Source: Mixta gaviniae (GTDB lineage Bacteria; Pseudomonadota; Gammaproteobacteria; Enterobacterales; Enterobacteriaceae). Taken from it: 64,000 nucleotides of DNA. Position numbers and translations under genes: made by a program. This document shows positions 18,103 to 27,211 of this stretch, one piece after another (position 1 is the stretch's first letter; every line of letters begins with the position of its first letter). The stretch spans positions 2,170,001 through 2,234,000 of the forward strand of contig NZ_CP026377.1 of NCBI RefSeq assembly GCF_002953195.1, written 5' to 3'. The notes beneath the pieces were generated by a model that saw only the letters and a list, made by a program, of their open reading frames with translations, had not been told where the DNA came from and did not search any database.

Positions 18103-18218
18103 GCTTGCAGCGCGCCTGCGGGCACGCATTTTCGCCTTCTCAGGCGCTTTACTGCGCCTGAACGGGGCAGCGCGCGCTAAAACGGGGCGCGCGCTGAAAC
18201 CTTCGTTTCACTGAAAAC

Positions 18219-19142
18219 TCAGAAGATCGAGTAGCCGAGCCGTTCAGACAGCCGCTCCAGCGCGGCGGTGCCCGCCAGCGAATTGCCGGAAGCGTCAAGG
18301 CCGGGCGACCAGACGGCAAGGGTCATTTTGCCGGGGATCACGGCGATAATCCCGCCGCCGACGCCCGATTTCGCGGGCATGCCGACGCGCCAGGCGAACT
18401 CACCCGCGCCGTCATACATGCCGCTGGTGATCAGCAGGGCATTCACCTGACGTGTCTGGCGCACCGTCAGCACCGGCGGCGCCTCGCCAAACGGGCGGCC
18501 CTGGTTCGCCAGATAAAAGAAGCAGCGCGCCAGCTCTACACAGCTCATCGACAGCGCGCAGTAGTGGAAATAGGTTTGCAGCACCGTCGGCACATCGTTT
18601 TCGAAGTTGCCGAACGATTTCATCAGCCAGGCGATGGCGGCATTGCGCGCGGAATGTTCAAACTCGGAGCGGGCGACGTGGCGGTCATAATTAATGGACG
18701 GCTCGCCGCAAAGCTGGCGCACCACCTCCAGCATCCGCTGGCGCGGCGCGGTCAGGCGGGTCTCCAGCATATCGCAAATCACCAGCGCGCCGGCGTTGAT
18801 AAAGGGATTGCGCGGCTTGCCGCGTTCCAGCTCCAGCTGCACCAGTGAGTTAAACGGCTGGCCCGACGGCTCTTTGCCGACGCGCTGCCAAATCTCCTGC
18901 TCCTGATAGCGCGTTTGCGCCAGCGTCAGCGACAGCACTTTGGAGATGGACTGAATAGAGAAGCGCTGCTCAGCGTCGCCCGCCTGATAAAGCGCGCCGT
19001 CGTGCGTCAGCACGGCGATGCCCAGCGCATCGGGTTCCACCTGCGCCAGCGCCGGGATATAGTCGGCCACCTTGCCCTGACGGGTCAGCGGACGTACCTG
19101 ATGCAGGATCTCTTCCAGTAAAGCATTGCTGAGTTCAGCCAC
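18219..19142 (-). CDS. glsB: Glutaminase (GlsB/YneH type)
   Basis: Serine-dependent glutaminase of 307 residues that hydrolyses glutamine to glutamate and ammonia. The beta-lactamase-like active site is visible: [12 protein letters not shown] near residue 64 (catalytic Ser in SISK), NPFINAGAL near 115 and AKSGVGGGI near 256. The start is GTG at 19142 with GGAG just upstream. The frame is open much further upstream but those 50 residues have no family match, and the GTG gives the same length as E. coli YneH. It stands alone between hpxO and an SDR gene. It is another ammonia-releasing enzyme near the sigma-54 genes, though I saw no sigma-54 site of its own. Confidence 0.9.
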   Translation of the reverse strand: MAELSNALLEEILHQVRPLTRQGKVADYIPALAQVEPDALGIAVLTHDGALYQAGDAEQRFSIQSISKVLSLTLAQTRYQEQEIWQRVGKEPSGQPFNSLVQLELERGKPRNPFINAGALVICDMLETRLTAPRQRMLEVVRQLCGEPSINYDRHVARSEFEHSARNAAIAWLMKSFGNFENDVPTVLQTYFHYCALSMSCVELARCFFYLANQGRPFGEAPPVLTVRQTRQVNALLITSGMYDGAGEFAWRVGMPAKSGVGGGIIAVIPGKMTLAVWSPGLDASGNSLAGTAALERLSERLGYSIF

Positions 19143-19291
19143 AGCACTCCTCTCCGTTACGTGAGCTAATGGCGCAGCATGATCGGGGGTTGTGGTCGCT
19201 TCGTCAACGGCCAGAAGGAAAAAGCGCGGCGTAACAGAGGGGAAAGGGGAAAAGCGCGCCGCCGGCACAGATGGCGCGGCGGCGGCAGGCA

Positions 19292-20359
19292 TCAGGAAGG
19301 GATGATGCGGTTTTCTTTCAGCTTATCAAACAGGGCGAAGAACGCTTCGCGCGTTGAGCGGTAACCGGTGAAACCGGCGTTACGGCTCTTGCTGATGTCG
19401 GTGAACACCTCCATCGGGCGTCCCAGATCGGCATCGGTGTGCCACCAGGAGACCAGGCGGGAGATATCCGCCTCGCGCAGCTGATATTTCTGTGCAATCT
19501 GTTGCCAGTCATCTTCGGCAGCCAGCATGCGGCCTTCCAGCGGCTGCATTTCGCCCGGGAACGGCGCGGCTTCAATACCGAAGTAGTCGGCAATCTGCTG
19601 CCACATCCACTTCCAGCGGAACACGTCGCCATTTACCACGTTGAAATCTTCATTCTTCGCGGCGGGCGAGGTCGCCGCCCACTCCAGCTGCTCCGCCAGC
19701 AGGCCGGCGTCGGTCATATCGGTAACGCCGTTCCACTGCGCTTCAGAGCCGGGAAAGATAAACGGCTTGCCGGTCTCTTTACACAGGGTCGCATAGACTG
19801 CCAGCGTCTGACCCATGTTCATCGCATTGCCCAGCGCATAGCCGATAATGGTATGCGGACGATGTACGCTCCAGGTGCAGCCATATTTCTCCGCGGCGGC
19901 GAACAGCTCATCCTCCTGCGCATAGTAGAAGTTCTCTACCGGCTGGCGCCCCTGTTCTTCGCGGAACGGGGTCATCGGCACGCTGCCTTTGCCGTAGGCG
20001 TCGAACGGGCCGAGATAGTGCTTCAGGCCGGTGACCAGTGCGACATGGCTGCCTTTCAGGCGATCGCCCAGCGCTTCCAGCACGTTGCGCACCATCGCGC
20101 CGTTGACGCGAATATTCTCTTTCTCATTGGCCTGACGCGCCCAGACGCTAAAGAAGATGCTGTCGAACTGCTGGCCGCTCAGCGTCTCATTGACCGACTG
20201 CGGCGACGTCAGATCGGCGGTAAGGGAGTGGCACCCCTGCGGCACCGGCGCGCGGCCGCGTGAAAGACCGTATACCTGCCAGCCGTCCGCCTGCAGTTTC
20301 TCCGCCAGCGCGCTACCGACCACGCCACTCACGCCCACGATTAATGCTTTTTTGCTCAT
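19292..20359 (-). CDS. NAD(P)-dependent SDR, progesterone 5-beta-reductase (PRISE)-like
   Basis: Extended short-chain dehydrogenase of 355 residues. The nucleotide-binding segment [18 protein letters not shown] starts at residue 5. The characteristic motifs of the PRISE enone-reductase group are present: [16 protein letters not shown] near residue 71, [18 protein letters not shown] near 108 and [10 protein letters not shown] (catalytic Tyr) near 145, then [12 protein letters not shown] near 165. Members reduce the double bond of enones; the bacterial substrate is unknown. A GGAGG site precedes the ATG. It is divergent from the broken LysR gene, the classical arrangement of a LysR regulator with its target. 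Confidence 0.8.
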   Translation of the reverse strand: MSKKALIVGVSGVVGSALAEKLQADGWQVYGLSRGRAPVPQGCHSLTADLTSPQSVNETLSGQQFDSIFFSVWARQANEKENIRVNGAMVRNVLEALGDRLKGSHVALVTGLKHYLGPFDAYGKGSVPMTPFREEQGRQPVENFYYAQEDELFAAAEKYGCTWSVHRPHTIIGYALGNAMNMGQTLAVYATLCKETGKPFIFPGSEAQWNGVTDMTDAGLLAEQLEWAATSPAAKNEDFNVVNGDVFRWKWMWQQIADYFGIEAAPFPGEMQPLEGRMLAAEDDWQQIAQKYQLREADISRLVSWWHTDADLGRPMEVFTDISKSRNAGFTGYRSTREAFFALFDKLKENRIIPS

Positions 20360-20455
20360 TACGCCTCCTGTAACAGTTACTGGTAAGCATAATGCGGAAT
20401 TTAATTCTTATCTCAGGTATAAATTCATAAGATTTCAGAACAGGATTCACAAATC

Positions 20456-21270
20456 ATGATAGGTAACGATCTGCTGAAGGGGATTATGCCGTTTGTGGCA
20501 ACGGTAGATCGCAACTGTTTGAGCGCACCACGCGCAGCCTGAAGCTGACCGACGCCGGCGAGGCCTATTATCAAACCTGCCAGCGTGTGGTAAACGAGCT
20601 GAGCGAAGCGGAAGCGGTGCTGGCGGCGCAGCGCACCCATACCGTCGGGCGGCTGCGGGTGGCGGTACCGATGACCTTCGGCCGCACCCATGTGATGCCG
20701 GTGATTAACGCCTTTTGCCGCCGCCATCCCGATCTGCATATCAATATGACCTTTGCCGATCGCTTTGTGGATCTGTTTGACGAAGGGGTGGACGTGGCGG
20801 TGCGCATCGGTGGCCCGGCGGACTATCCCGCCTCGCTGGGCGTACGGCATCTGGGTAACGAACGGTTGGTGTTTTGCGCCTCGCCGGACTACCTGCAGCG
20901 TCACGGCACGCCGCAGCAGCTGGATGAGCTGCAACAGCATCGCGCCGTCGCCTATGAGCGGGTTGACGGCTCAACCACGCCCTGGCGGTTTATCGCCCCT
21001 GATGGCCGCATCGCCAGCCGCACGGTCAGTCATGCGCTGGCGTTCGGCGACAGCGAAGCGCAGCTGAGCGCGGTCGCCGCCGGGCTGGGCATCGCGCAGA
21101 TGGCGACCTGGCTGCTGCAGGAGGCAGAGCAGGCGGGCAGGGTGCAGGTCATTCTGCCGCAGCTGGCGCTGGACGGCCTGCCGCTCTACCTGGTCTGGCC
21201 GCGCAAGAAGCAGCTGCTGCCAAAGGTGGATGCGCTGCTGCAGGCGTTCCGGCAGCTCACCATTCGTTAA
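20456..21270 (+). pseudogene. LysR-family regulator with its DNA-binding domain deleted
   Basis: The first 18 codons from ATG 20456 (MIGNDLLKGIMPFVATVD) are a normal LysR N-terminus. The next bases jump directly to QLFERTTRSLKLTDAGEAYY in another frame, so roughly 28-30 residues covering the helix-turn-helix are missing and the frame is broken; the upstream frame stops at 20542. The effector-binding domain (LRVAVPMTFGRTHVMPVI... to 21270) is intact and open. The junction lies near 20509-20513. A product could start only at internal Met 20587 and would have no DNA-binding domain. The stop overlaps that of the convergent NicO gene within GTTAAC. Confidence 0.85.
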
Positions 21271-22208
21271 CAGCCCGCCGCGATAAAGTCGCCGTTGGGG
21301 CTAACCGGCACCACGGAGAGAAACAGGATCAGCGCGAAGAACAGCAACAGCAGACCGCCCGCCACGCGCGCCAGCGCCACCAGGCGATCCAGCCGCGCCG
21401 GAGAGTCGCGCAGCCAGATAGTAGTGACAGTGTCACGCATGCGGTTGACCGCCAGCGACAGCAGCAGCAGAGAGAGCCCGGTACCGAGCGCCATGGTCAT
21501 TACCGCCAGCATCCCCCAGCTGACAATGCCGATGGCGTTGGAAAAGAGCAGCACGGTAATCGCGCCGCTACAGGGCCGCAGGCCGATGGCGGCGATCACG
21601 CTCAGCCGCTCTTTCCAGCCCGCAGGCTGACGGGTGGGAAGATGATGATGGCCGCAGCCGCAGGCTTCATGATGATGCGCGTGCCGGGGGGCGGCACGAA
21701 ACGCGCGCAGGCCGCGCAGCAGCAGCCAGAAGCCGAAAGCGGCGATCAACAGGGCACTGGCCTTTTCCAGATACCAGCGGCCGAGACTAAGATCGCCCGC
21801 CACCAGGTTAAAGCCCACCGCCAGGATAAACACAAACAGGATGGCGCTGACGCCCTGCAACAGCGAACCGGCCAGTGGCACCGCGCGCAGCGCGCCGGAT
21901 GAGGGCGTCTGCTGCGTGCTGAGCCAGGTGGTCACCACAAACTTGCCATGGCCCGGTCCGACGGCGTGCAGCACGCCATAGAGAAAGGTAAAGAACAGCA
22001 GCCACAGCCCGCCGCCATACTGGCCGTTATTGATCTGCAGCAGGTGCAGCACCAGATAGCGGTGCAGCGTAATTTGGGTGGTCAGGCTCCAGGCGAGAAA
22101 CGCGCTCCAGTGCCACCAACAGAACCCGGCCAGCAGCGCGAAAAGCAGGGCAAAGATCGCCAGGCTCTGCCTGCCGGAAGAAAAAGAGGAAAGGGTGCGC
22201 GTCAGCAT
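21267..22208 (-). CDS. NicO/RcnA-type nickel-cobalt (metal) permease
   Basis: Inner-membrane protein of 313 residues with six or more hydrophobic segments. Family signatures are LHAVGPGHGKFVV near residue 80 and GLRPCSGAITVLLFSNA near 212. Between them is a cytosolic histidine-rich loop with HAHHHEACGCGHHH near 175, likely metal-binding. NicO relatives include RcnA (nickel/cobalt efflux) and ZevB (zinc uptake); no ZevA-like DUF1007 gene is adjacent, so the direction of transport is open. A 19-bp perfect palindrome lies just upstream. The start has an AAGGAT site. Confidence 0.8.
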   Translation of the reverse strand: MLTRTLSSFSSGRQSLAIFALLFALLAGFCWWHWSAFLAWSLTTQITLHRYLVLHLLQINNGQYGGGLWLLFFTFLYGVLHAVGPGHGKFVVTTWLSTQQTPSSGALRAVPLAGSLLQGVSAILFVFILAVGFNLVAGDLSLGRWYLEKASALLIAAFGFWLLLRGLRAFRAAPRHAHHHEACGCGHHHLPTRQPAGWKERLSVIAAIGLRPCSGAITVLLFSNAIGIVSWGMLAVMTMALGTGLSLLLLSLAVNRMRDTVTTIWLRDSPARLDRLVALARVAGGLLLLFFALILFLSVVPVSPNGDFIAAGC

Positions 22209-22218
22209 AATACATCCT

Positions 22219-22237
22219 TAAGGTCAGCCTGACCTTA
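22219..22237. promoter_or_regulatory. 19-bp perfect palindrome upstream of the NicO gene
   Basis: TAAGGTCAG-C-CTGACCTTA is symmetrical over nine bases on each side. On the minus strand it abuts a TATACT -10-like hexamer at 22242-22237 and ends two bases before the AAGGAT ribosome site of the NicO gene. Its position over the expected transcription start suits a repressor operator, perhaps metal-responsive. It does not match the RcnR, NikR or Zur consensus that I know. As RNA it could also form a hairpin next to the ribosome site. Confidence 0.55.
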
Positions 22238-22245
22238 GTATACAT

Positions 22246-22273
22246 GCAGAGCGGGCAACGCTGCCCGCTCTGC
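22246..22273 (-). terminator. Strong hairpin after the oxalate decarboxylase gene
   Basis: Perfect 12-bp stem GCAGAGCGGGCA / TGCCCGCTCTGC with a four-base loop, seven bases past the stop at 22281. No U run follows on the minus strand (ATGTATACT instead), so it is an atypical terminator or an mRNA-stabilising structure. It separates the cupin gene from the NicO promoter. Confidence 0.5.
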
Positions 22274-22280
22274 CGCAGCG

Positions 22281-23504
22281 TCAGCCGCCGACGATCGGGC
22301 TTTTGCGCGTGCTGAGCGCCTGCATAAACCCGGCGTTCAGGTGCAGATGCTGCTCAACCAGCGCCGGCGGCGTCGAGGCCAGCCACTGATTCAGCGAGAT
22401 ATCGGCGTAATGATCGCTTTTAAACAGCTCAAGGAAGCGCAACGGCTTATCGCCGGTGTTCTCAATATAGTGGCCCATGGCGAAAGGCACATAGCCGACA
22501 TCCCCGGCGCGAAAATCGAAGGTGCGCGCCTGGCCTGACGAGGCGAAGACACCCATACGTCCTTCGCCCTCCAGATAGTATTGCCACTCATCGTTATTGG
22601 GATGCCAGTGCAGCTCGCGCATCGCGCCGGGCTGTAGCTCAACCAGCGCGGCGGCGATGGTTTTCGATACCGGAAAAACGGAGGTGTCGGTGATGCGTAC
22701 CGTGCCGCCTTTCAGGGTAATCGGCTGCTGCGCCAGCATGCGGTGGGAGAAGGTAAAGCGCGACTTCGGCGCGCCGGCGACAGCATCGTTCTTCAAATCG
22801 CCAGGCGTATTGCCAGCGAAGATATATTCCGCCTCTGGTGAGGGCAGCTGGCTAAAGGTCTCCGCCGGCACGCCGAAGTTTTTCGCCAGGATCTCCGGCG
22901 GCACATGTTTAAACCAGTCACTAAGCAGGAAGGTGCTGTCCTCATCGAAATTGCCGTCGTCAAACACCAGCAGAAATTCGCAGCCGTCAGGGCCCAGACC
23001 CTGAATCGAGTGCGGTACGCCCGGCGGGAAGTACCAGAGATCGCCCTTACCGACGTCATCCACAAACCAGCCGCCGTCACTGTCAAGCGCCGTAATGCGT
23101 GCGCTGCCGTAGAGCATATAGGCCCATTCGCCCTCCTTGTGCCAGTGCAGCTCGCGGATGCCGCCGGCGTTAAGGCGCATATCGACACCGGCGATGGTGG
23201 TAGAGACGCCCAGCTCGCGCTGGGTGACCTGGCGCGTCCAGCCGCCGCTGCCTTTGCGCACGTGCGCGTCGCTAAAGGAAAAACGCAGGTTCGGCAGGGT
23301 GCCGCTATCGGTTGCCGGCGGGTTGACGATATCGGGGTTCTCCTGCTCGCGGATCGGATCGTGCGGGCCGGGATCGCTGCCGCCTTTCTGCGGCGTGCCG
23401 ATGCCTTTTACCGGCGTGCCGTGCGCATGAACCGAGCCGGCAGCAAGGGCGACGGTGCCGCCGGCGGCGAAGGCCATAAAATGACGACGAGAGAGTTTAT
23501 TCAC
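22281..23504 (-). CDS. oxdC: Bicupin oxalate decarboxylase, Tat-exported
   Basis: Manganese bicupin of 407 residues that by family converts oxalate to formate and CO2. The N-terminus has a twin-arginine signal, SRRHFMAF followed by a hydrophobic stretch ending near HAHG, so the folded enzyme is exported. Cupin 1 has [14 protein letters not shown] near residue 118 and the lid loop reads DEDST, the form of the SENST loop that carries a glutamate. Cupin 2 has [15 protein letters not shown] near 297. It starts with GTG at 23504 after AAGGAAA. Single-gene unit ending in a strong hairpin. An oxalate oxidase activity cannot be excluded. Confidence 0.87.
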   Translation of the reverse strand: MNKLSRRHFMAFAAGGTVALAAGSVHAHGTPVKGIGTPQKGGSDPGPHDPIREQENPDIVNPPATDSGTLPNLRFSFSDAHVRKGSGGWTRQVTQRELGVSTTIAGVDMRLNAGGIRELHWHKEGEWAYMLYGSARITALDSDGGWFVDDVGKGDLWYFPPGVPHSIQGLGPDGCEFLLVFDDGNFDEDSTFLLSDWFKHVPPEILAKNFGVPAETFSQLPSPEAEYIFAGNTPGDLKNDAVAGAPKSRFTFSHRMLAQQPITLKGGTVRITDTSVFPVSKTIAAALVELQPGAMRELHWHPNNDEWQYYLEGEGRMGVFASSGQARTFDFRAGDVGYVPFAMGHYIENTGDKPLRFLELFKSDHYADISLNQWLASTPPALVEQHLHLNAGFMQALSTRKSPIVGG

Positions 23505-23945
23505 GGTGCATTTCCTTATAGTGAGGGATCAGTAACGCTTGCCAAAAGACCTTAAATAATTAGCTTTATTAATGATTATCTGTCTACGAAGGCAACCGCT
23601 CAGGCTGTAACAATTGGTTTAGCGTCGTTTGGCCGGTCCACTGAAAACCCGAATGAGAGCGTGAAGATGGTTGATGCTGCGTTTATTTTGTTAACAGCAG
23701 GCGGCAGATTAAGCGCACGAAATGGCTAAAAACGGCAGATAAAGAGCGCGGCTGGCGACCTGTTGACTAAGAATGACCGCGATTAATGATAAATATATTT
23801 TTACATTCATCCGGCAGCGCATAGCAATGGGGTGAGATTAATGGCAGGCGGCAAAGGCGGGTTTCAGCGAAGCGTTATCGCGCGCATAAAAAAACCGCCC
23901 CGCAGGACGGTTTACTCATCAGAAAGCGTGACAGGCCAGAGGCGA
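23505..23945. other. Intergenic region between metQ and oxdC
   Basis: A 441-bp gene-free stretch upstream of oxdC, noticeably AT-richer than the flanks between 23540 and 23860. It should contain the oxdC promoter; I could not single out a convincing pair of hexamers. At its far end lies the metQ terminator (23889-23915). Confidence 0.5.
23886..23914 (-). terminator. Rho-independent terminator of metQ
   Basis: On the minus strand AAACCGTCC-TGCG-GGGCGGTTTTTTT forms a stem with a U-rich tail. It lies about 30 bases past the metQ stop at 23946. Confidence 0.8.
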
Positions 23946-24746
23946 TTACCAGCCTTTGATGATATCGCCTTTATACAGCTCGTTAGCTTTGTTCAGCACT
24001 TCCGGTGACTGGAAAGCCTGCTTCAGCTTCTGAATATTCGGGCTGTCTTTGTTATCTTCGCGCGCCACAATGGCGTTAACGTAAGGCGAAGCTTTACCTT
24101 CCATAAACATGCCATCACGCGAGGCGGAGAGATTGACCAGTGCCGCAAAGTTGTTGTTGATAATCGAGATATAGACCTGCGGATCGTCCAGCGTGCGCGC
24201 CAGCTGCGGCGTATCCACCTCAACAAACTTCAGCTTTTTCGGGTTGGAGGTCACGTCCAGCGTGGTCGGCAGCAGGCCCGCCTCAGGCTTAACGGTAATC
24301 AGGCCCTGCGCCTGTAATAACAGCAGGCTGCGGCCCAGCGTCGTCGCCTCGTTAGAGAGGGTGACGGTGGCGCCATCCGGCAGCTCTTTCAGCGATTTAA
24401 TCTTGCGCGAGTAGCCGGCGATAGGAAAGACAAAGGTATGAGTGACCACGGCGAAACGGTAGCCGCGCTCTTTGGACTGCATCTCTAAATAGGGCAGGCT
24501 CTGGAAGGCGTTGGCGTCAACATCTTTATTAAACAGCGCTTCGTTAGGCTGAACGTAGTCATTAAAGGCGATGACATCGACATCCAGCTTATATTTATCG
24601 TGCGCCACCTGCTTGACGGTATCCCACAGCGCCTGATCCGGGCCGGTATTGATCGCCACTTTAATTTTGCTGTCATCGTCTTTATTACAGGCGCTGAGCA
24701 GCGTGACAGATGCCGCCAGAAGGGCCGTGAGCAGTGTTTTTTTCAT
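23946..24746 (-). CDS. metQ: MetQ/NlpA-family methionine-binding lipoprotein
   Basis: Solute-binding lipoprotein of 266 residues. The signal ends in the lipobox LLSAC, so Cys20 is lipidated and anchors the protein in the inner membrane. The mature part IKVAINTGPDQALWDTVKQ and the motif FNDYVQPNEALFNKDVDANAFQ near residue 61 define the MetQ/NlpA family that binds D/L-methionine. No metN or metI gene is adjacent, so it is an orphan that would have to use a transporter encoded elsewhere. A MetJ-type operator sits in its promoter, which supports a methionine role over other NlpA ligands. AAGGGA ribosome site, 10 bases before the ATG. Confidence 0.87.
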   Translation of the reverse strand: MKKTLLTALLAASVTLLSACNKDDDSKIKVAINTGPDQALWDTVKQVAHDKYKLDVDVIAFNDYVQPNEALFNKDVDANAFQSLPYLEMQSKERGYRFAVVTHTFVFPIAGYSRKIKSLKELPDGATVTLSNEATTLGRSLLLLQAQGLITVKPEAGLLPTTLDVTSNPKKLKFVEVDTPQLARTLDDPQVYISIINNNFAALVNLSASRDGMFMEGKASPYVNAIVAREDNKDSPNIQKLKQAFQSPEVLNKANELYKGDIIKGW

Positions 24747-24787
24747 TTTATGGTGTTCCCTTATCTGTGTTAGAAAATCACTATAAT

Positions 24788-24811
24788 ATACATCCAGACG
24801 TCTGTACATCC
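24788..24811 (-). promoter_or_regulatory. MetJ operator (tandem met boxes) upstream of metQ
   Basis: The central octamer AGACGTCT at 24796-24803 is a perfect met box and is its own reverse complement. Flanking octamers ATACATCC and GTACATCC match at five and four of eight positions, so two to three MetJ dimers could bind side by side. Immediately downstream on the minus strand lies a TATATTAT -10-like element. Repression of metQ by MetJ with S-adenosylmethionine is expected. Confidence 0.75.
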
Positions 24812-25332
24812 GTGAAAAATGCGATTGCGCAAAAATGCGCCGCCTGGGTTTTAAACCGGTGATGGGCAAGGCATGGGCATCTTTTCCCGCTTAAATCAGC
24901 AGAGAAGAAGCGAGCGGTGGCGCAGAGGGACAGGCAGGTTTTATCTGCGGAAGAAAAGGCAAGCCATAGCACCAGGAGAATGGTCAGGCTTTATGTTAAA
25001 TAGACGGAAGGGGCAAACGTTAACGCACAGGGGTAAGGCTGATGTTCACTGCGTGAGCAGGAGGCGCGATAGCCCAAAAGGGTAAGCGCAGCGTGTCAAT
25101 ATCGCCAGCCTGGTTATTCAGCGGCAAACATCCCGGTGACCGCAAAGCGATTGAAGATGATGCCGCAGAAGGTTTCAGAAAAAGCGCCGGCACATAGTCA
25201 GGCAACGACCGGCCTCGCCGTAATGACGCGGTTAACCGCAGGAAAGCATGGGCGGCGCCTTTCAGCGCCAGGCTTGCCCCGGCAGCAGGACTGGCGCTGC
25301 AAGGCGCGTTTCTGTTGTGCCAGCCGATAAGG
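24812..25332. other. Gene-free stretch between metQ and the SDR operon
   Basis: About 520 bp between the metQ promoter and the end of the 25333-26112 SDR gene. Short frames are present on both strands but none has a ribosome site plus recognisable protein character. GC-rich short repeats near 25250 (GGCGC / GCGCC) are not terminator-like. It may be remnant sequence at the edge of the accessory catabolic locus. Confidence 0.45.
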
Positions 25333-26112
25333 CTATTCGTGATATATCTGGCTGCGTCCGCCGTCGATCAGGATATCGGTAGCATTGATAAAGCGCGCTT
25401 CGTCAGAAGCCAGAAATAGCGCGGTATAGGCCACTTCTTCCGGCTCTCCGATGCGTTTGCAGGGCAGTAAATCCTGCTGCCTTTGCCGCTCCGCCGCCGG
25501 ATCCGGGCAGCTTGCCAGCCAGGCCTCCGCTGAGGGGGTCATGATCAGTCCCGGAGAGATGCTGTTGATGCGAATTCCCCGGCTGGCGTACTCCACGCCC
25601 AGCGATCGTGTCAGGCCGATCAGCCCATGCTTGGCGACCGGATAGGGAAAGGCGCCGGGGATAATCTTATGGCCGTGAACCGAGGCGATATTAACGATAT
25701 GGCCATATTCGCGCTGCAGCATTCCCGGCAGCACGTTACGGATGACGTTATACGGCCCTTGCAGATTGACGTTCATACAGCGCTGCCACGCCTCACTGGC
25801 GAGCGTCAACGGATCGCGGAAGACATTCACGCCGGCACAGTTAACCAGAATATCGATGCGGCCAAAGGCGCTCTCCACCTGGTCGATAGCGCTTCGCACC
25901 TGATCGGGGTCAGTGACATCGGCAATGCAGGCCAGGCAGCGCTGGCCGGTTTCCTGCTGCAGCTGCGCGGCCAGCGCCTCAGTGGCCTCAGTAGTGAGAT
26001 CGAGCAAGGCCACATCGGCACCTTCCCGGGCGAACAGGGCGGCGATGGCGCTGCCGATACCGCTGCCTGCGCCGGTGACGACGGCGGTTTTATGGTGTAG
26101 ACGCTCTGGCAT
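25333..26112 (-). CDS. SDR-family oxidoreductase (last gene of catabolic operon)
   Basis: Classical short-chain dehydrogenase of 259 residues, probably a sugar or polyol dehydrogenase. The coenzyme motif TGAGSGIGSA starts at residue 13, with aspartate in LLDLTT near 37 favouring NAD. NCAGVNVF is near 90, the catalytic serine in NIASVHGH near 142 and YPVAKHG Tyr/Lys near 155. The start at 26112 has AAGGAAG at the right distance and lies 10 bases after the M24 gene stop. Its close spacing to four upstream genes shows it belongs to the MBL-MFS-GMC-M24-SDR operon. Confidence 0.82.
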   Translation of the reverse strand: MPERLHHKTAVVTGAGSGIGSAIAALFAREGADVALLDLTTEATEALAAQLQQETGQRCLACIADVTDPDQVRSAIDQVESAFGRIDILVNCAGVNVFRDPLTLASEAWQRCMNVNLQGPYNVIRNVLPGMLQREYGHIVNIASVHGHKIIPGAFPYPVAKHGLIGLTRSLGVEYASRGIRINSISPGLIMTPSAEAWLASCPDPAAERQRQQDLLPCKRIGEPEEVAYTALFLASDEARFINATDILIDGGRSQIYHE

Positions 26113-26122
26113 TTTCGCTTCC

Positions 26123-27211
26123 TTATGATGAACAAGGGAGAACCAGCCAGTCGGCAAACTGCCAGCGCTGGCCTTCTCGGGTAATTTCAATCAGCGGCCA
26201 ACGGCCGCTGCGGGTCAGCCACTCGGTCTCGCCGTCGGTCACCAGGGCGGTATCTTCGCTTTTTACTCCGCTCAGCGTCGGGTTCCAGGCCTGGGCGGTA
26301 TCGGGGAGTACGAGACCTGCGGCGTCAGGCGTCAGGATCCAGTCGCGGCAGCCATAGCCCGCCGGACCGCCCTGATGATGGTGGCGCCAGCCGTCGGGCC
26401 AGCCATGTCGCTGATAGGCCTGCTGAATCTCCGCAAACACCGCCTGCCAGCGCCAGCCCGGCCTGGCGGCGTGCTGGATATCGGCATGAATCGCCGCCAG
26501 GCTCAGGATGCGCTGCCGTAGTTCGGCATCCGGCTCGCCGAACTGCACCATACGGGTCAGGCTAACGTTCAGCCCCTGACGCTCCGCCCCTAAGGTAATC
26601 AGCATTTTTTTCGCCAGCGGCTTATCGCCCGGCACCGGATGTTTATAGGCCGCGATACGTTCATCGGCCGCGATGAGGGTACAAACGGGGCGAATCCCGC
26701 GCGCAAGGCTACGCCTGAAGATTTCTGCCTCAACCTCGCGCTCGCGGATGCCCGGCCGCAGCTGACGAGCGATATCTTCGACCAGCCGCGCCGCCTCGCG
26801 CCCCAATGCGCGAAACGCCTGCTTTTCTGTCTCATTTAACCCCTGGCGCAGCGGCGGCATACGCTCCTGAATGTTCAGCGCCGAGGCGACAGGCATATCA
26901 CTGCCTAATCGGGCCGGCCTGAAGGCTGTCAGCGCCGCCTCTGGGGAGGCATACCACGGATAGCGGTACGTTTCACACGCAAAGGGTAGCGGCTCTTCCG
27001 CCAGGATGCGCGGCATCTCATTTTCCGGGGCGAGTAGCAGCACCCGATCGGGCATGATCAGCAGGCTGGCAACCCCGGTTTCTGCGCGTTCGACGACATA
27101 GTAGCTGGCGCCTTCAGTCAGCCAGGCGATATTATCGCGCCGGGTAAGCAGCAGCCCGTCAAGCTGCCAGTCGGCCAGGCTGGCCTGTAATCGCTTAAGT
27201 CTCTCGCTCAT
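26123..27211 (-). CDS. M24-fold (creatinase/aminopeptidase P-like) protein lacking metal ligands
   Basis: A 362-residue protein with the two-domain layout of M24 enzymes: N-terminal creatinase-like domain (residues 1-120) and C-terminal pita-bread fold. The usual metal-binding pair of aspartates (xDxG...SDLTR) reads LITLGAERQGLNVSLTRMV, so both aspartates are replaced (Thr and Ser). The HHHQGGPAGYG histidine region near residue 272 and the glutamates near 310 remain partly. Loss of ligands suggests a metal-free hydrolase like creatinase, or a non-catalytic role. Its start overlaps the GMC stop as ATGA, so it is coupled with that oxidoreductase. Substrate not assignable. Confidence 0.75.
   Translation of the reverse strand: MSERLKRLQASLADWQLDGLLLTRRDNIAWLTEGASYYVVERAETGVASLLIMPDRVLLLAPENEMPRILAEEPLPFACETYRYPWYASPEAALTAFRPARLGSDMPVASALNIQERMPPLRQGLNETEKQAFRALGREAARLVEDIARQLRPGIREREVEAEIFRRSLARGIRPVCTLIAADERIAAYKHPVPGDKPLAKKMLITLGAERQGLNVSLTRMVQFGEPDAELRQRILSLAAIHADIQHAARPGWRWQAVFAEIQQAYQRHGWPDGWRHHHQGGPAGYGCRDWILTPDAAGLVLPDTAQAWNPTLSGVKSEDTALVTDGETEWLTRSGRWPLIEITREGQRWQFADWLVLPCSS

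Noticed and set aside
19143-19292. N-terminal extension of glutaminase to 19292
   Set aside because: The extra 50 residues lack family similarity, and a GTG with GGAG gives the normal length.
22221-22235. AGGTCA-N3-TGACCT resembles a nuclear hormone response element
   Set aside because: Chance resemblance; such receptors do not exist in bacteria. The palindrome is kept as a candidate bacterial operator.
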